Shown piece by piece: positions 26,187 through 34,762 of a stretch of 64,000 nt of DNA. Each line of letters starts with the position of its first letter. The first letter of the stretch is position 1. Origin of the DNA: Curtobacterium sp. 458 (GTDB taxonomy: Bacteria > Actinomycetota > Actinomycetes > Actinomycetales > Microbacteriaceae); assembly GCF_030406605.1 (NCBI RefSeq), contig NZ_CP129104.1, positions 1,314,072 to 1,378,071 on the forward strand. Reading direction: 5' to 3'. A program made the translations under genes and the position numbers. The notes below the pieces were generated by a model. That model saw only the letters and a program-made list of their open reading frames with translations, was not told the origin of the DNA and did no database searches.

Positions 26187-28087
26187 GCCAGCAGGAACAG
26201 CAGCTGCCAGCCCAGACGGCGGCGCAGTCGACCGACGCGCCCGACATCGACGACGTCCAGCAGCCGGTCACCGCGTCGATCACCACGCTCGGTGTCCGTG
26301 GCGAGGAGCGCGACGACTTCACCAAGGCGGAGAGCAAGCGCCTGCGGCGTCGCTCCCTCGCCCTGCTCGGGTCGCTCGCGGCTCCGCTGAAGGCACGCCT
26401 CGTGCTGCTCGGCATCGTCGTCGTGGTCTCCACCGCGGGGACCGTGGCCGGTCCGGCGCTGATCGCGTGGGGCATCGACAACGCCCTGCCGGCGGTGCTC
26501 GACCGGAACGACTGGGTGCCGGCGTTCGGTGTCGTCGCGACGTACATCGTCGTGGCGATCGCCGGCGCGGTCCTGACCGCCTGGTACACCGTGCTGGCGG
26601 CCCGGATCAGCCAGGCGATCCTGTTCGACCTCCGCAAGCGGGTGTTCCTGCACACGCAGCGGCTGTCGCTCGAGTTCCACGAGACGTACACGTCGGGTCG
26701 GATCATCTCCCGCCAGACGAGCGACCTCGACTCCATCCGCGAACTGCTCGACTCCGGGCTGAACCAGCTCATCCAGGGCGTGCTCTACATGGTGTTCACG
26801 GCGATCGCCCTCGTGGCGCTCGATCCGACGTCCGGGCTCGTGCTCGCGGTGTCGCTCGTGCCCCTGTGGTTCCTGATCCGCTGGTTCCAGACGAACTCGC
26901 AGACGCTCTTCCGGGCCACCCGCGTCACCTCGGCCCGGGTGATCGTGCACTTCGTCGAGACGATGACGGGCATCCGGGCGGTGCAGGCCTTCCGCAAGGA
27001 GTCCCGCAACCGTGACGAGTACGGCCGCTACGTCGAGGACTACCGGCTGGCGAACACGAAGGTGTTCAACCTGTTCGGGACCTTCGACCCGGTGCTCGTG
27101 CTCATCGGCAACGTCACGCTGGCCGCGGTCGTCGTCGTCGGCGGCTTCCGGATCGTCGGCGGGTCGCTCGAGGTCGGCGCGCTGCTCGCGGTCGCGCTGT
27201 ACGCCAAGCGGTTCTTCGACCCGGCGCAGGAGCTCGCGATGTTCTACAACGGGTACCAGTCGGCCTCGGCCGCGATGGAGAAGATCTCCGGGGTGCTCGA
27301 GGAACGGCCGAGCGTGCCGGACCCGGTGAAGCCCACCCGCCTCGCCGACGCCAGCGGGAAGATGGACTTCGACGACGTCGTGTTCGCCTACAACGCGGAC
27401 AAGGTCGTGCTGCCGGAGTTCGACCTGCACATCCCGGCCGGTCAGACGATCGCCCTCGTCGGGTCCACCGGTGCGGGGAAGTCGACGCTCGCCAAGCTCA
27501 TGGCGCGCTTCTACGACCCGTCGGAGGGGTCCGTGCAGCTCGACGGGGTGGACCTGCGGGAACTCGACACGAAGGACATGCGCCGCGCGATCGTCATGGT
27601 CACGCAGGAGGCGTACCTGTTCTCCGGTTCGGTCGCGGACAACATCGCGCTGGGGAAGCCCGGGGCGTCCCGGGAGGAGATCGAGCGTGCGGCGAAGGCG
27701 GTCGGCGCGCACGAGTTCGTCATGGCGCTGCCGGACGGGTACGACACCGACGTGAACAAGCGCGGCGGCCGGGTGAGCGCGGGGCAGCGCCAGCTGCTCT
27801 CGTTCGCGCGGGCGTTCCTCGCCGACCCGAAGGTGCTCATCCTGGACGAGGCGACGGCGTCGCTGGACATCCCGTCCGAGCGGCTCGTGCAGGAGGGCCT
27901 CGAGACCCTCCTCGCCGACCGCACGGCCGTGATCATCGCGCACCGCCTGTCGACCGTCGCGATCGCGCACCGCGTGCTCGTGATGGAGCACGGACGCATC
28001 GTCGAGGACGGCACGCCGGAGGACCTCATCGCCGGCACCGGACGGTTCGCCCAGCTCCACGCCGCCTGGCGCGACTCGCTCGTGTGA
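26183..28087 (+). CDS. Heterodimeric ABC exporter, subunit with intact Walker B glutamate
   Basis: A 634-aa half-transporter with an N-terminal cytoplasmic extension of about 60 residues, six membrane helices, and a nucleotide-binding domain: Walker A '[17 protein letters not shown]', Walker B '[12 protein letters not shown]' with catalytic Glu, H-loop 'IIAHRLSTV'. Its signature is altered to V-S-A-G-Q from L-S-G-G-Q. In a heterodimer this altered signature pairs with the Asp-bearing Walker site of the partner, giving one degenerate and one functional ATP site, exactly as known for this class. ATGA overlap with the first subunit. A hairpin at 28102-28135 follows. Confidence 0.9.
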   Translation: MSQQEQQLPAQTAAQSTDAPDIDDVQQPVTASITTLGVRGEERDDFTKAESKRLRRRSLALLGSLAAPLKARLVLLGIVVVVSTAGTVAGPALIAWGIDNALPAVLDRNDWVPAFGVVATYIVVAIAGAVLTAWYTVLAARISQAILFDLRKRVFLHTQRLSLEFHETYTSGRIISRQTSDLDSIRELLDSGLNQLIQGVLYMVFTAIALVALDPTSGLVLAVSLVPLWFLIRWFQTNSQTLFRATRVTSARVIVHFVETMTGIRAVQAFRKESRNRDEYGRYVEDYRLANTKVFNLFGTFDPVLVLIGNVTLAAVVVVGGFRIVGGSLEVGALLAVALYAKRFFDPAQELAMFYNGYQSASAAMEKISGVLEERPSVPDPVKPTRLADASGKMDFDDVVFAYNADKVVLPEFDLHIPAGQTIALVGSTGAGKSTLAKLMARFYDPSEGSVQLDGVDLRELDTKDMRRAIVMVTQEAYLFSGSVADNIALGKPGASREEIERAAKAVGAHEFVMALPDGYDTDVNKRGGRVSAGQRQLLSFARAFLADPKVLILDEATASLDIPSERLVQEGLETLLADRTAVIIAHRLSTVAIAHRVLVMEHGRIVEDGTPEDLIAGTGRFAQLHAAWRDSLV

Positions 28088-28101
28088 TCCGAGCCGGACA
28101 C

Positions 28102-28135
28102 GACGACGCGCCGCGGTCTGCCGGGGCGCGTCGTC
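28102..28135 (+). terminator. Hairpin after the ABC exporter
   Basis: An 11-bp stem GACGACGCGCC/GGCGCGTCGTC starts 14 nt after the stop codon. There is no U-tract; it is the only strong stem in the gap before the next promoter. Confidence 0.5.
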
Positions 28136-28205
28136 CGTCCGGCGGGGCCGGCGTGCGCGACGGAGGGGTGCCGCGGAACTCTGTTCGGATGTGATGTGCC
28201 AGCAC

Positions 28206-28211
28206 TAGTAT
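28206..28211 (+). promoter_or_regulatory. -10 box of the acyltransferase gene, leaderless
   Basis: TAGTAT ends 6 nt before the GTG start, with TTCGGA about 17 bp upstream as a weak -35. No ribosome site is present between box and start. Confidence 0.55.
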
Positions 28212-28217
28212 TCCGGT

Positions 28218-30308
28218 GTGAGCAGCACCTCTCGCTTCCGGACAGACATCAACGCGCTCCGCGCCCTCGCCGTCCTGTCGGTCGTGTCGGTGCATGCCAC
28301 CGGGCTCCCGCCCTCGGGCTGGATCGGCGTCGACGCGTTCTTCGTCGTCTCGGGGTACCTCATCGCCCGGTCGATGGTGCGGGAGAAGTCGGCGAGCGAC
28401 CGCTTCGCGGTGCTCGCCTTCGCTGCCCGACGCTTCTGGCGCCTGGCACCGGCCGCCACGACGACGATCGTGGTGGTCTCGCTCGTGTCGCTCGTCGCGC
28501 TCCGGAGCGGCACCTCCGCCCCGGTCCTCGGTGACGGCGCCGCAGCGGCGCTGGGTGTGGTCAACTGGGTCTTCCTGGCGCGTGACACCGACTACTGGGG
28601 AGCGTCCTCGTCGGCATCCCCGTTCCAGCACTTCTGGTCGCTCAGCGTCGAGCTGCAGTTCTACCTGGTGTTCCCGGCGCTGGTGCTCGCCCCGTGGAGG
28701 GTCACCCGAGCGAGGAGCCCACGCCGCTACCGTGCCGTGGCGGTCCGGGTGGCCGTCGCGCTGCTGACCGCATCGGCGATCTGGGCAGCGGTCGCCGGGG
28801 CAGTCGACCCGAGCGCTGCCTACTTCGACACCGGTGTGCGATCGTGGGAGTTCGGCGCGGGAGCCCTGCTCGGTGCCGCTTCCGTCCCCGTCGGCTCCCG
28901 ACCGGTCCGTGCTCGGCCCGAGCGGATCCGGGACCGACAACGCGTGCGCGCAGGGTTCGTGGCCGCCGGGTTCGTGGCGATCACGGCCGCGACGGTCGTC
29001 GGCCCGCCCTCCGGCGGAGTGCCGATCCCGGACGCGCTCCTCGCGGTCGCCGGCACGGCCCTCATTCTCGCCGCCGGCCGCGCGCTCCCGCCGTTGCCGC
29101 TGCTGCGATCCCGTCCGGTGCAGGTGATCGGCGATGCTTCGTACTCGATCTACCTCTGGCACTACCCGGTGGTCATCGGTTGCGGTGTCCTCCTCCCCGG
29201 GCAGCGGGTCGTGGGCGCGGGGATCGCGATCGTCGTCGGTGTGCTGCTCGGCCTGCTCTCCCGGCGCTTCGTCGAGCTGCCCGCCCTGCGGCTCGGTCGC
29301 AGCACACGGAGTCCGCTCCCGAAGGGGCTCCTGGCCGCGGCGTCCGTGGCCGCGGTGCTGGCGATGGTGGGTTCCGTGACCAGTGCGCGGTCGACGGTCG
29401 GCAGCGAGGGCGGGGGCCACGACCACGCGGCGGCTCCGCCGTGGAACGCGGCAGCGCTCTCCGCGGCGGTCGACGCCGGCGTCCGGGCGAAGTCCTGGCC
29501 GGTCGATCTGACCCCCGGCCTCGACTCCGACCTCGCCGGTCCGCCCGAGGGCTTCGAGGCGTGTGCCTGGACGCACGTGTCCGACCCGGGGTCCTGTCGC
29601 TTCGGTGACCCCCGTGCGGAACGGTCCGTGACCGTCATCGGGAGCTCGGTCGGAGCCTCCCTGATGCCTGCGGTCGAGCTCGCGTTCGGAACGGACGCGC
29701 TCGTCCGGGGACTCACGGCGAACGGGTGCCCGATGATCGGCATCACCGTCGAGGGGAAGACCCCGGCTGCACGCGCGCGGTGTGACGCGCAGCGTGCGGC
29801 GGCGGTCCGCGAGGTCAACCGTTCCTCGCCGGACGTCGTCATCGTCACGCACGCCTACGACGGTCTGGCGCAGCAGGTCGGGCGGCCGAGCGGTCGACGC
29901 GCTGCGGAGAACTGGTTCCGCGCTGCAGCTGACCTCGCCGATGCGGTGCGTCCGTCCGGCGCCGCCGTCGTGTTCCTCGCGGCCGTGCCGCAGGGACCCG
30001 ACCGTGCACGGTGCGCGGCGCTCCGGTGGACCGGTCCGGACGCGTGTGCGACCAGGCTCTCCGAGGCGTACGCCCTGGCCGCCGCCGTCGAACGCCGCGT
30101 CGCCGAGGAACGACCGAACGCGCACTTCGTCGACACGACCGGCTGGTACTGCGACGACGCGGGTGTCTGTCCCGCGACGGTGGGGAACGTCCTCGTCCGG
30201 GAGGACGGGCAGCACATCACCGGCGACTTCGCGGAGCGGATCTCGGGCGTCCTGCGGACCGCGGTCGACACCGCGACGACGTCGGCATCGTCTCCTCGCC
30301 ACGATTGA
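28218..30308 (+). CDS. OafA/YrhL-type membrane acyltransferase with SGNH domain
   Basis: A 696-aa protein of the acyltransferase-3 plus SGNH design that O-acetylates surface glycans or peptidoglycan. The membrane part (about 1-370, ten or more helices) starts 'FRTDINALRALAVLSVVSVH', with the conserved R-A-x-A-V and H, and has 'GVDAFFVVSGYLIARSM' and 'HFWSLSVELQFYLVFPALVL'. The extracytoplasmic part has the SGNH nucleophile block 'VTVIGSSVGASLMPAVELAF' and, near the end, 'GQHITGDFAERI' with the catalytic His. The Ser is in G-S-S, where G-D-S is typical. Monocistronic with a leaderless promoter. Acceptor unknown. Confidence 0.85.
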   Translation: MSSTSRFRTDINALRALAVLSVVSVHATGLPPSGWIGVDAFFVVSGYLIARSMVREKSASDRFAVLAFAARRFWRLAPAATTTIVVVSLVSLVALRSGTSAPVLGDGAAAALGVVNWVFLARDTDYWGASSSASPFQHFWSLSVELQFYLVFPALVLAPWRVTRARSPRRYRAVAVRVAVALLTASAIWAAVAGAVDPSAAYFDTGVRSWEFGAGALLGAASVPVGSRPVRARPERIRDRQRVRAGFVAAGFVAITAATVVGPPSGGVPIPDALLAVAGTALILAAGRALPPLPLLRSRPVQVIGDASYSIYLWHYPVVIGCGVLLPGQRVVGAGIAIVVGVLLGLLSRRFVELPALRLGRSTRSPLPKGLLAAASVAAVLAMVGSVTSARSTVGSEGGGHDHAAAPPWNAAALSAAVDAGVRAKSWPVDLTPGLDSDLAGPPEGFEACAWTHVSDPGSCRFGDPRAERSVTVIGSSVGASLMPAVELAFGTDALVRGLTANGCPMIGITVEGKTPAARARCDAQRAAAVREVNRSSPDVVIVTHAYDGLAQQVGRPSGRRAAENWFRAAADLADAVRPSGAAVVFLAAVPQGPDRARCAALRWTGPDACATRLSEAYALAAAVERRVAEERPNAHFVDTTGWYCDDAGVCPATVGNVLVREDGQHITGDFAERISGVLRTAVDTATTSASSPRHD

Positions 30309-30345
30309 GCCATCCGCTCCCGGCACGGGATGGCAGGCTTGCAGG

Positions 30346-30771
30346 ATGAGCAACGACAGCGTGCAGCCCGGCGGCGTCGCCCTGCGCGACCCCTTCTACG
30401 GCGCGCCCTTCGCCGAGGCCGTCCGACGGTTCTGGCGGAAGTACACCGTCTTCACGGGCCGTGCGTCCCGGGCCGAGTTCTGGTGGTGGTGGATCACGTC
30501 GCTCGCGATCGGCCTGGCGCTGCAGCTCGTCCCGCAGGCGTTCACCCCGGACTCGCCGCTGTTCGAGAACCCCGTCGGGTCGTACCTCTTCGTGCTCTGG
30601 GGCCTGGTCACCCTGATCGGCTCGCTCGCACTCGGTGCCCGACGGCTGCACGACGCGAACCTGTCCGGGTTCTGGCTGTTCGTGAACGTCGTCCCGGGGA
30701 TCGGCACGCTCGTGTTCCTCGTCCTGTGCCTGCTCCCGGCGAACCCGAAGGGCGCACGCTTCGACCTCTGA
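30346..30771 (+). CDS. DUF805 membrane protein
   Basis: A 141-aa protein with the DUF805 pattern: 'YTVFTGRASRAEFWWWWI' leading into the first helix, 'FVLWGLVTLIGSLALGARRLHDANLSGFW' (read as helix plus the hallmark R-R-L-H-D) and a last helix 'VVPGIGTLVFLVLCLLPANP'. Four membrane segments. Members are small inner-membrane proteins of unknown function. The ATG is 6 nt from CAGGCT, a weak leaderless -10. It stands alone between the acyltransferase and the acetyltransferase genes. Confidence 0.85.
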   Translation: MSNDSVQPGGVALRDPFYGAPFAEAVRRFWRKYTVFTGRASRAEFWWWWITSLAIGLALQLVPQAFTPDSPLFENPVGSYLFVLWGLVTLIGSLALGARRLHDANLSGFWLFVNVVPGIGTLVFLVLCLLPANPKGARFDL

Positions 30772-30835
30772 CAGGTTCGGCAGCGGGAACCCGCAAGAGT
30801 CGCCGGAGCAGGGGACGGACACGGCAGGACCGACC

Positions 30836-30841
30836 TACTGT
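30836..30841 (+). promoter_or_regulatory. -10 box of the hexapeptide acetyltransferase gene
   Basis: TACTGT ends 6 nt before the GTG at 30848, the same leaderless geometry as at purN and nagB. Confidence 0.5.
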
Positions 30842-30847
30842 TCGCGT

Positions 30848-31543
30848 GTGACCCACACCCCGAGCGGCCCGGCGGCCCGCCTGCGCGAAGACCTCACGTA
30901 CGGTACCGAGCACGTCCTCTTCAGCACCCTGCTCGGCTCGGCGCTCGTCCCGCGGGTGGTCCGCCGCGGGCTCCTGAACCTCGCCGGAGCGCACGTCGGG
31001 TCCGGCCCCGGCGTCGGGTTCGCCCTCACCGGCTCGGCCCGGAACCTGACCATCGGCACCGGCGTCTTCTGCAACAAGCACGTCTCGATCGAGGCCGTCG
31101 CCCCAGTGACGATCGGCGACGACACCGCGATCGGCATGCAGGTGCTCATCGTCACGAGCCACCACAGCATCGACGCCGCCGGCGACTGGGACCGGACGGC
31201 CTCGGGTCGTACGGTGGCGATCGGTGCGCGGGTCTGGATCGGCGCCCGGACCATGGTGCTCCCCGGCGCCGTCATCGAGGACGACGTCGTGGTCGCCGCG
31301 GGTGCGGTCGTCGCGGGACACCTCCGCTCCGGCGGGCTCTACGCCGGCGTCCCCGCCCGACGCATCCGCGACCTGCGGCCGTCGGAGTCCGCCGGCGTGC
31401 CGGACGTCGCCGTGACGGCAGCCGTCGCGAGCGGATCGGGTGGACCCGTGCCGGGTCCGAGCGCGGCGGCCCGCGACGAGACCGGGCCCGGTACCGCGGT
31501 TCAGAACGGGTCGGTCGGGAACCCGGGATCCGTCGGGTCGTAG
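30848..31543 (+). CDS. Hexapeptide-repeat O-acetyltransferase (maltose/galactoside acetyltransferase-like)
   Basis: A 231-aa left-handed beta-helix enzyme. Hexapeptide turns are visible in 'LTIGTGVFCNKHVSIEA', 'PVTIGDDTAIGMQVLIV', 'VAIGARVWIGARTMVLPGAV' and 'DDVVVAAGAVV'; 'TSHHSI' carries the catalytic His for acetyl-CoA transfer. It closes with 'YAGVPARRIRDL', the usual end of the family, then adds a low-complexity tail of about 45 residues. The acceptor sugar is unknown. The final 43 nt overlap the end of the converging alkyltransferase-like gene. Confidence 0.85.
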   Translation: MTHTPSGPAARLREDLTYGTEHVLFSTLLGSALVPRVVRRGLLNLAGAHVGSGPGVGFALTGSARNLTIGTGVFCNKHVSIEAVAPVTIGDDTAIGMQVLIVTSHHSIDAAGDWDRTASGRTVAIGARVWIGARTMVLPGAVIEDDVVVAAGAVVAGHLRSGGLYAGVPARRIRDLRPSESAGVPDVAVTAAVASGSGGPVPGPSAAARDETGPGTAVQNGSVGNPGSVGS

Positions 31544-31968
31544 CCCTGGTCCGGTCCGGCGGTGGCGCGACCCGGCCGGGAGGCGCGGTGTGCGCCCGCC
31601 CCGCCCGTCACGTCGTCCGACCGGTCACCCGGGTCGGGTGACCAGCGCGCCAGACGCATGTCGAGCCTCCAGGCCGTGGCGCCGTGCACGAGCGGCGTGC
31701 CCTCCGCGCGGTAGTGCTCGAGCGCGCGCGCCTCGTGGTGGACGGGCGGGTGCCCGCCGGACCGCACCACGCGCCACCAGGGCAGGTCGGCGCCCTCGTG
31801 GGCCATCACCTTGCCGACCGCGCGCGAGGCACGTGACCCGAGGACCGCGGCGACGTCGCCGTAGGTCATGACGCGGCCGGACGGGATGCTCCGGACCACC
31901 TCGGCGACGGCGGCACCGAAGTCGAACGCCGGTGACGGCTCGGCGCTCACGGGTGGGTCAGGGGTCAC
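31501..31968 (-). CDS. Alkyltransferase-like DNA-binding protein (MGMT family, no active Cys)
   Basis: A 155-aa protein. Residues 13-105 match the DNA-binding domain of O6-alkylguanine alkyltransferase ('IPSGRVMTYGDVAAVLGS', 'RAVGKVMAHEG'), but the active-site P-C-H-R-V is P-W-W-R-V, as in ATL proteins. Those bind alkylated guanine and hand it to nucleotide excision repair. The C-terminal 45 residues are a poor, disordered extension encoding part of a palindromic repeat ('TGGAGAHRASRPGRA'). The GTG start overlaps the GNAT gene stop by 4 nt (GTGA), so the two are cotranscribed. Confidence 0.85.
   Translation of the reverse strand: MTPDPPVSAEPSPAFDFGAAVAEVVRSIPSGRVMTYGDVAAVLGSRASRAVGKVMAHEGADLPWWRVVRSGGHPPVHHEARALEHYRAEGTPLVHGATAWRLDMRLARWSPDPGDRSDDVTGGAGAHRASRPGRATAGPDQGYDPTDPGFPTDPF
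31574..31590. repeat. Palindromic element arm inside the alkyltransferase-like gene
   Basis: GGCCGGGAGGCGCGGTG matches the arms at 12884 and 49138 with small changes. On the minus strand it reads 'HRASRPG', almost the same peptide as in the DUF2236 copy ('HRASRPA'). Confidence 0.65.
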
Positions 31969-32423
31969 CCGAGCGTCAGGACCGCGAAGTGGTCGCCGTA
32001 CTGCGTCTCGCGCACGAAGTCGAACCCGAGCGCACGGAAGAAGGCCTCGGGGCTGCCGCTGCCGCCGGGTTCGTACACGACGGTCAGACGCTCGAAGCCC
32101 CGGCTGCGTGCCTCGTCCGCGAGGCCGTGCACCGCGAAGCGTCCGACGCCCCGGCCCTGTGCCGTCGCCGCGACGTTGACCCGCCAGATCGCGCTGCGCA
32201 GCTCTTCTTCCGGGTTGTCGGCGTCGAACGTGCCGATGATCATGCCGACGACCTCGTCACCGTCGAGCACGACGCGGGTCCACGCGGAGCTGGGCTTCAC
32301 GTCCGACTCCGCCTGCCCGTAGGTGGTCGGCTGCACGAACTGTTCCTGCCCCGGCTTGAGCGTCAGGGAGTTGGCCGCGGCGGCGGTCGCTGCGGAGAGC
32401 TGTTCGAGACGGAGATCGGCCAT
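31965..32423 (-). CDS. GNAT-family N-acetyltransferase
   Basis: A 152-aa single GNAT domain. 'WTRVVLDGDEVVGMIIG' is the central strand pair, 'IWRVNVAATAQGRGVGRFAVHG' contains the acetyl-CoA loop Q-G-R-G-V-G, and 'FFRALGFDFVRETQYGDHFAVL' is the C-terminal strand set. The substrate is unknown. The ATG at 32423 ('MADLRLEQLS') is the sensible start; the open frame to 32750 runs antisense into the ROK gene. It precedes and overlaps the alkyltransferase-like gene by 4 nt. Confidence 0.85.
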   Translation of the reverse strand: MADLRLEQLSAATAAAANSLTLKPGQEQFVQPTTYGQAESDVKPSSAWTRVVLDGDEVVGMIIGTFDADNPEEELRSAIWRVNVAATAQGRGVGRFAVHGLADEARSRGFERLTVVYEPGGSGSPEAFFRALGFDFVRETQYGDHFAVLTLG

Positions 32424-32520
32424 GCGGTCAGCGTATCCGTGCCGCCAGTCCGGGGGCCAGCGAGCCGCGTGGACCGATACCGCAACGTTGTCACCGTGCA
32501 GGGCCCGGTCAGCGGGGCGG

Positions 32521-32526
32521 TATGGT
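32521..32526 (+). promoter_or_regulatory. -10 box of the ROK regulator gene
   Basis: TATGGT ends 6 nt before the ATG at 32533; leaderless pattern with no Shine-Dalgarno. Confidence 0.5.
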
Positions 32527-32532
32527 CGCGAC

Positions 32533-33774
32533 ATGGCAGAGCACCGGCGCGGAGCGAACCTCCCGTCGATCGGGGGGTTCAACCGGACCGTCGTGCTCGA
32601 CGCCGTTCGACGCTCGCCCGAGGGCCTCAGCCGGGTGGAGCTCGCCGGGCGCACGGGGCTCAGCGCGCAGACCGTCTCGAACGTGACCCGGTTCCTCATC
32701 GAGGCCGGCATGATCGTCGAGTCCGGCACCGTCGTCTCCGGCCGGGGCAAGCCACGGACGATCCTCCGGCTCGAGGCCGGCAGCCGCTACGCGGTCGGCG
32801 TGCACGTCGACCCGGCGATCGTCACCTACGTCCTGCTCGACCTCGCCGGCACGGTCGTCGCGCAGAGCACCACCTCGACGCCCACCGCCGACGACCCCGC
32901 CGAGGTGGTCCGCACCATCGCCGACGCCGTGGACGCGCTCGTCGTGGGGGCGGAGGTCGACGTCGACACCGTCCTCGGCGTGGGCATCGCGAGTCCCGGG
33001 CCGATCGACGCGGAGGCCGGCGTCGTCCTCGACCCGCCGTTCCTGCCACGGTGGCGCGACGTCCCGCTCCGTGACGCGCTCGCCGAGGCGACCGGCTACC
33101 CGGTGCTGCTCGAGAAGGACGTCACGGCCGCGGCGGTCGGTGAGATGTTCCTGGCGGGGGAGTCCGCCGCCCGCAACTTCGCCTTCGTGTACTTCGGCAC
33201 CGGGTTCGGCGTCGGGCTCGTCCTCGACCACGAACCCGTGCGGGGCGTGGGCGCGAACGCGGGCGACGCCGGACACATCATGGTCGACCAGGGCCCCCTC
33301 GCCGGGACCCCGGACGGCTCCGGCACCCGCGGGGAGGTCGGCGCCGCGGTGGCCCCCGACCGTCTCGTGCAGATCGCAGCGGCCCGCGGGCTGGCGCTCG
33401 GCGAGGTCACGGACGCGGCCTCGGTCGACCGGGCGTGGGACGCGCTCGCCGCGGCGATCGTGGACGGCAACCCCGACGCGCACGCGCTCGCGGCGGACGC
33501 CGGCCGGGTCATGGGGAACGCGGCCGTGCTCATCGTGAACCTGCTCGACCTCGACCGCGTGGTCTTCGGCGGTCCGTTCTGGTCGCGCATCGCTGCGGCT
33601 GCGCTCCCGGCTGCGCGTGCGGCGATCGTGGCGTCGCCGCTCCTCGTCCCGAAGCACCCGATCGTCGTGGACGAGAGCGACCGCGGCGCCGACGTCGCGG
33701 CGGTCGGGGCGGCGTGCCTCGTGCTCGACGCCGCCCTGTCGCCACGGGCGAGCACCCTGCTGATCCGGCGCTGA
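32533..33774 (+). CDS. ROK-family transcriptional regulator
   Basis: A 413-aa NagC/XylR-type regulator. The N-terminal winged helix (about 15-75) has 'NRTVVLDAVRRSPEGLSRVELAGRTGLSAQTVS', read as helix-turn-helix, and 'GRGKPRTIL'. The sugar-kinase-like domain has 'GVHVDPAIV', 'GVGIASPGPID', 'EKDVTAAAVGEMFL' and 'FGTGFGVGLVLD'. The zinc-binding C-x-C-x-x-x-x-C motif of most ROK proteins is absent: after 'GDAGHIMVDQGPLAG' there are no cysteines. The protein likely senses a sugar and controls the mannoside uptake and mannosidase genes 1 kb downstream; the target is inferred from position. Confidence 0.88.
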   Translation: MAEHRRGANLPSIGGFNRTVVLDAVRRSPEGLSRVELAGRTGLSAQTVSNVTRFLIEAGMIVESGTVVSGRGKPRTILRLEAGSRYAVGVHVDPAIVTYVLLDLAGTVVAQSTTSTPTADDPAEVVRTIADAVDALVVGAEVDVDTVLGVGIASPGPIDAEAGVVLDPPFLPRWRDVPLRDALAEATGYPVLLEKDVTAAAVGEMFLAGESAARNFAFVYFGTGFGVGLVLDHEPVRGVGANAGDAGHIMVDQGPLAGTPDGSGTRGEVGAAVAPDRLVQIAAARGLALGEVTDAASVDRAWDALAAAIVDGNPDAHALAADAGRVMGNAAVLIVNLLDLDRVVFGGPFWSRIAAAALPAARAAIVASPLLVPKHPIVVDESDRGADVAAVGAACLVLDAALSPRASTLLIRR

Positions 33775-33798
33775 CCCCGGTCCGCGCCGCACCGGCGG

Positions 33799-33804
33799 TA
33801 CCGT
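33799..33804 (+). promoter_or_regulatory. -10 box of the PhzF-family gene
   Basis: TACCGT ends 6 nt before the ATG at 33811, leaderless pattern. Confidence 0.45.
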
Positions 33805-33810
33805 CGGGGG

Positions 33811-34650
33811 ATGACCTCCGAGATCCTCCGGTACACCGCCTTCGCCGCCGAGCCGGGTGGGGGCAACCCGGCGGGCATCGTGCTGGACGCGGCCGGCATG
33901 TCCGACGCCGAGATGCTGGCGACGGCCCGCGAGGTCGGGTACTCCGAGACGGCCTTCGTCGTCGGGGGAACCCTCGACCGCCCGGTCGTCCGGTACTTCT
34001 CGCCCGCGGCCGAGGTGCCGTTCTGCGGGCACGCCACCGTCGCCACCGGGGTCGCGCTCGCCGAGCGGCACGGCACCGGGGACCGCGTGTTCGTCACCCC
34101 GGCGGGGGAGATCGCGGTGCACACGACGACGGGTGCGGACGGCGCGGTGCTCCTGGCGATGACGAGCGTCGACCCGTGGACGCGCGAGGTCGACCCCGGT
34201 CACCTCGCCCGGCTGTTCGACGTGACCGGGATCGGACCGGACGACATCGCCGACGGGTTCCCGGTGCTCGAGTCCTTCGCGGGCAACCGCCACCCCGTGC
34301 TCGTCCTCGCCGACGCCGAGCTCTTCCACCAGTTCCGGTTCGACCCGCGCGTGCTCGCCGAGCTGAAGGACGAAGCCGGGTGGGCCGGCACGGTGACGGT
34401 GCTGCACCGCACGGGGCCGCTCGAGTACGAGGCCCGGAACCTGTTCCCGGCCGGCCGCATCACCGAGGACCCGGCGACGGGCTCGGCCGCGGCGTCGACC
34501 GGGGCGTACCTCCGGGCGGTCGGGGCCGCGCAGCCGGGAGACCGCGTGGTGATCCGGCAGGGGCGGCACGTCGGACGCCCGAGCGTGCTGCTCGTCGACG
34601 TGCCCGAGGTCGGGGGCACCACGGTGACCGGCGGCGCCACCCCGGTGTGA
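33811..34650 (+). CDS. PhzF-family epimerase/isomerase
   Basis: A 279-aa diaminopimelate-epimerase-fold protein. 'TAFAAEPGGGNPAGIVLDA' is the first PhzF block; 'VGYSETAFVV' holds the conserved Glu of the active site; 'FSPAAEVPFCGHATVATGVAL' and 'ITEDPATGSAAASTGAYL' are the paired C-G-H-A and D-P-A-T-G-S-A motifs. PhzF itself isomerises a phenazine precursor, but most members, including this isolated one, have unknown substrates. No phenazine genes are nearby. Leaderless promoter of its own; sits between the ROK regulator and the sugar uptake genes. Confidence 0.85.
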   Translation: MTSEILRYTAFAAEPGGGNPAGIVLDAAGMSDAEMLATAREVGYSETAFVVGGTLDRPVVRYFSPAAEVPFCGHATVATGVALAERHGTGDRVFVTPAGEIAVHTTTGADGAVLLAMTSVDPWTREVDPGHLARLFDVTGIGPDDIADGFPVLESFAGNRHPVLVLADAELFHQFRFDPRVLAELKDEAGWAGTVTVLHRTGPLEYEARNLFPAGRITEDPATGSAAASTGAYLRAVGAAQPGDRVVIRQGRHVGRPSVLLVDVPEVGGTTVTGGATPV

Positions 34651-34655
34651 GGTCG

Positions 34656-34674
34656 TTCCGGAACGGTACCGGAA
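34656..34674. promoter_or_regulatory. Inverted repeat upstream of the sugar ABC operon
   Basis: TTCCGG and CCGGAA flank AACGGTA, directly upstream of the TTGACA at 34681. Position suits an operator for the ROK regulator or another sugar repressor. A second short repeat, TTGAC/GTCAA, overlaps the -35 itself (34681-34698). Confidence 0.4.
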
Positions 34675-34680
34675 TCCCTC

Positions 34681-34709
34681 TTGACACGGATAAGTCAATA
34701 CGCTGGACT
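34681..34709 (+). promoter_or_regulatory. Promoter of the mannoside uptake operon
   Basis: A perfect -35 TTGACA (34681-34686) is followed at 17 bp by the weak -10 TGGACT (34704-34709). The transcript would have a leader of about 45 nt including AAAGGAGC before the binding-protein ATG. Confidence 0.45.
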
Positions 34710-34762
34710 AATCCTGCGCGCGGGTGACGGCACCCGCGGACATCCCGTGCAAAGGAGCACCG

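Noticed and set aside
31440..31871. Plus-strand frame after the hexapeptide acetyltransferase
   Set aside because: Antisense to the alkyltransferase-like gene, Arg/Pro-rich, no motif.
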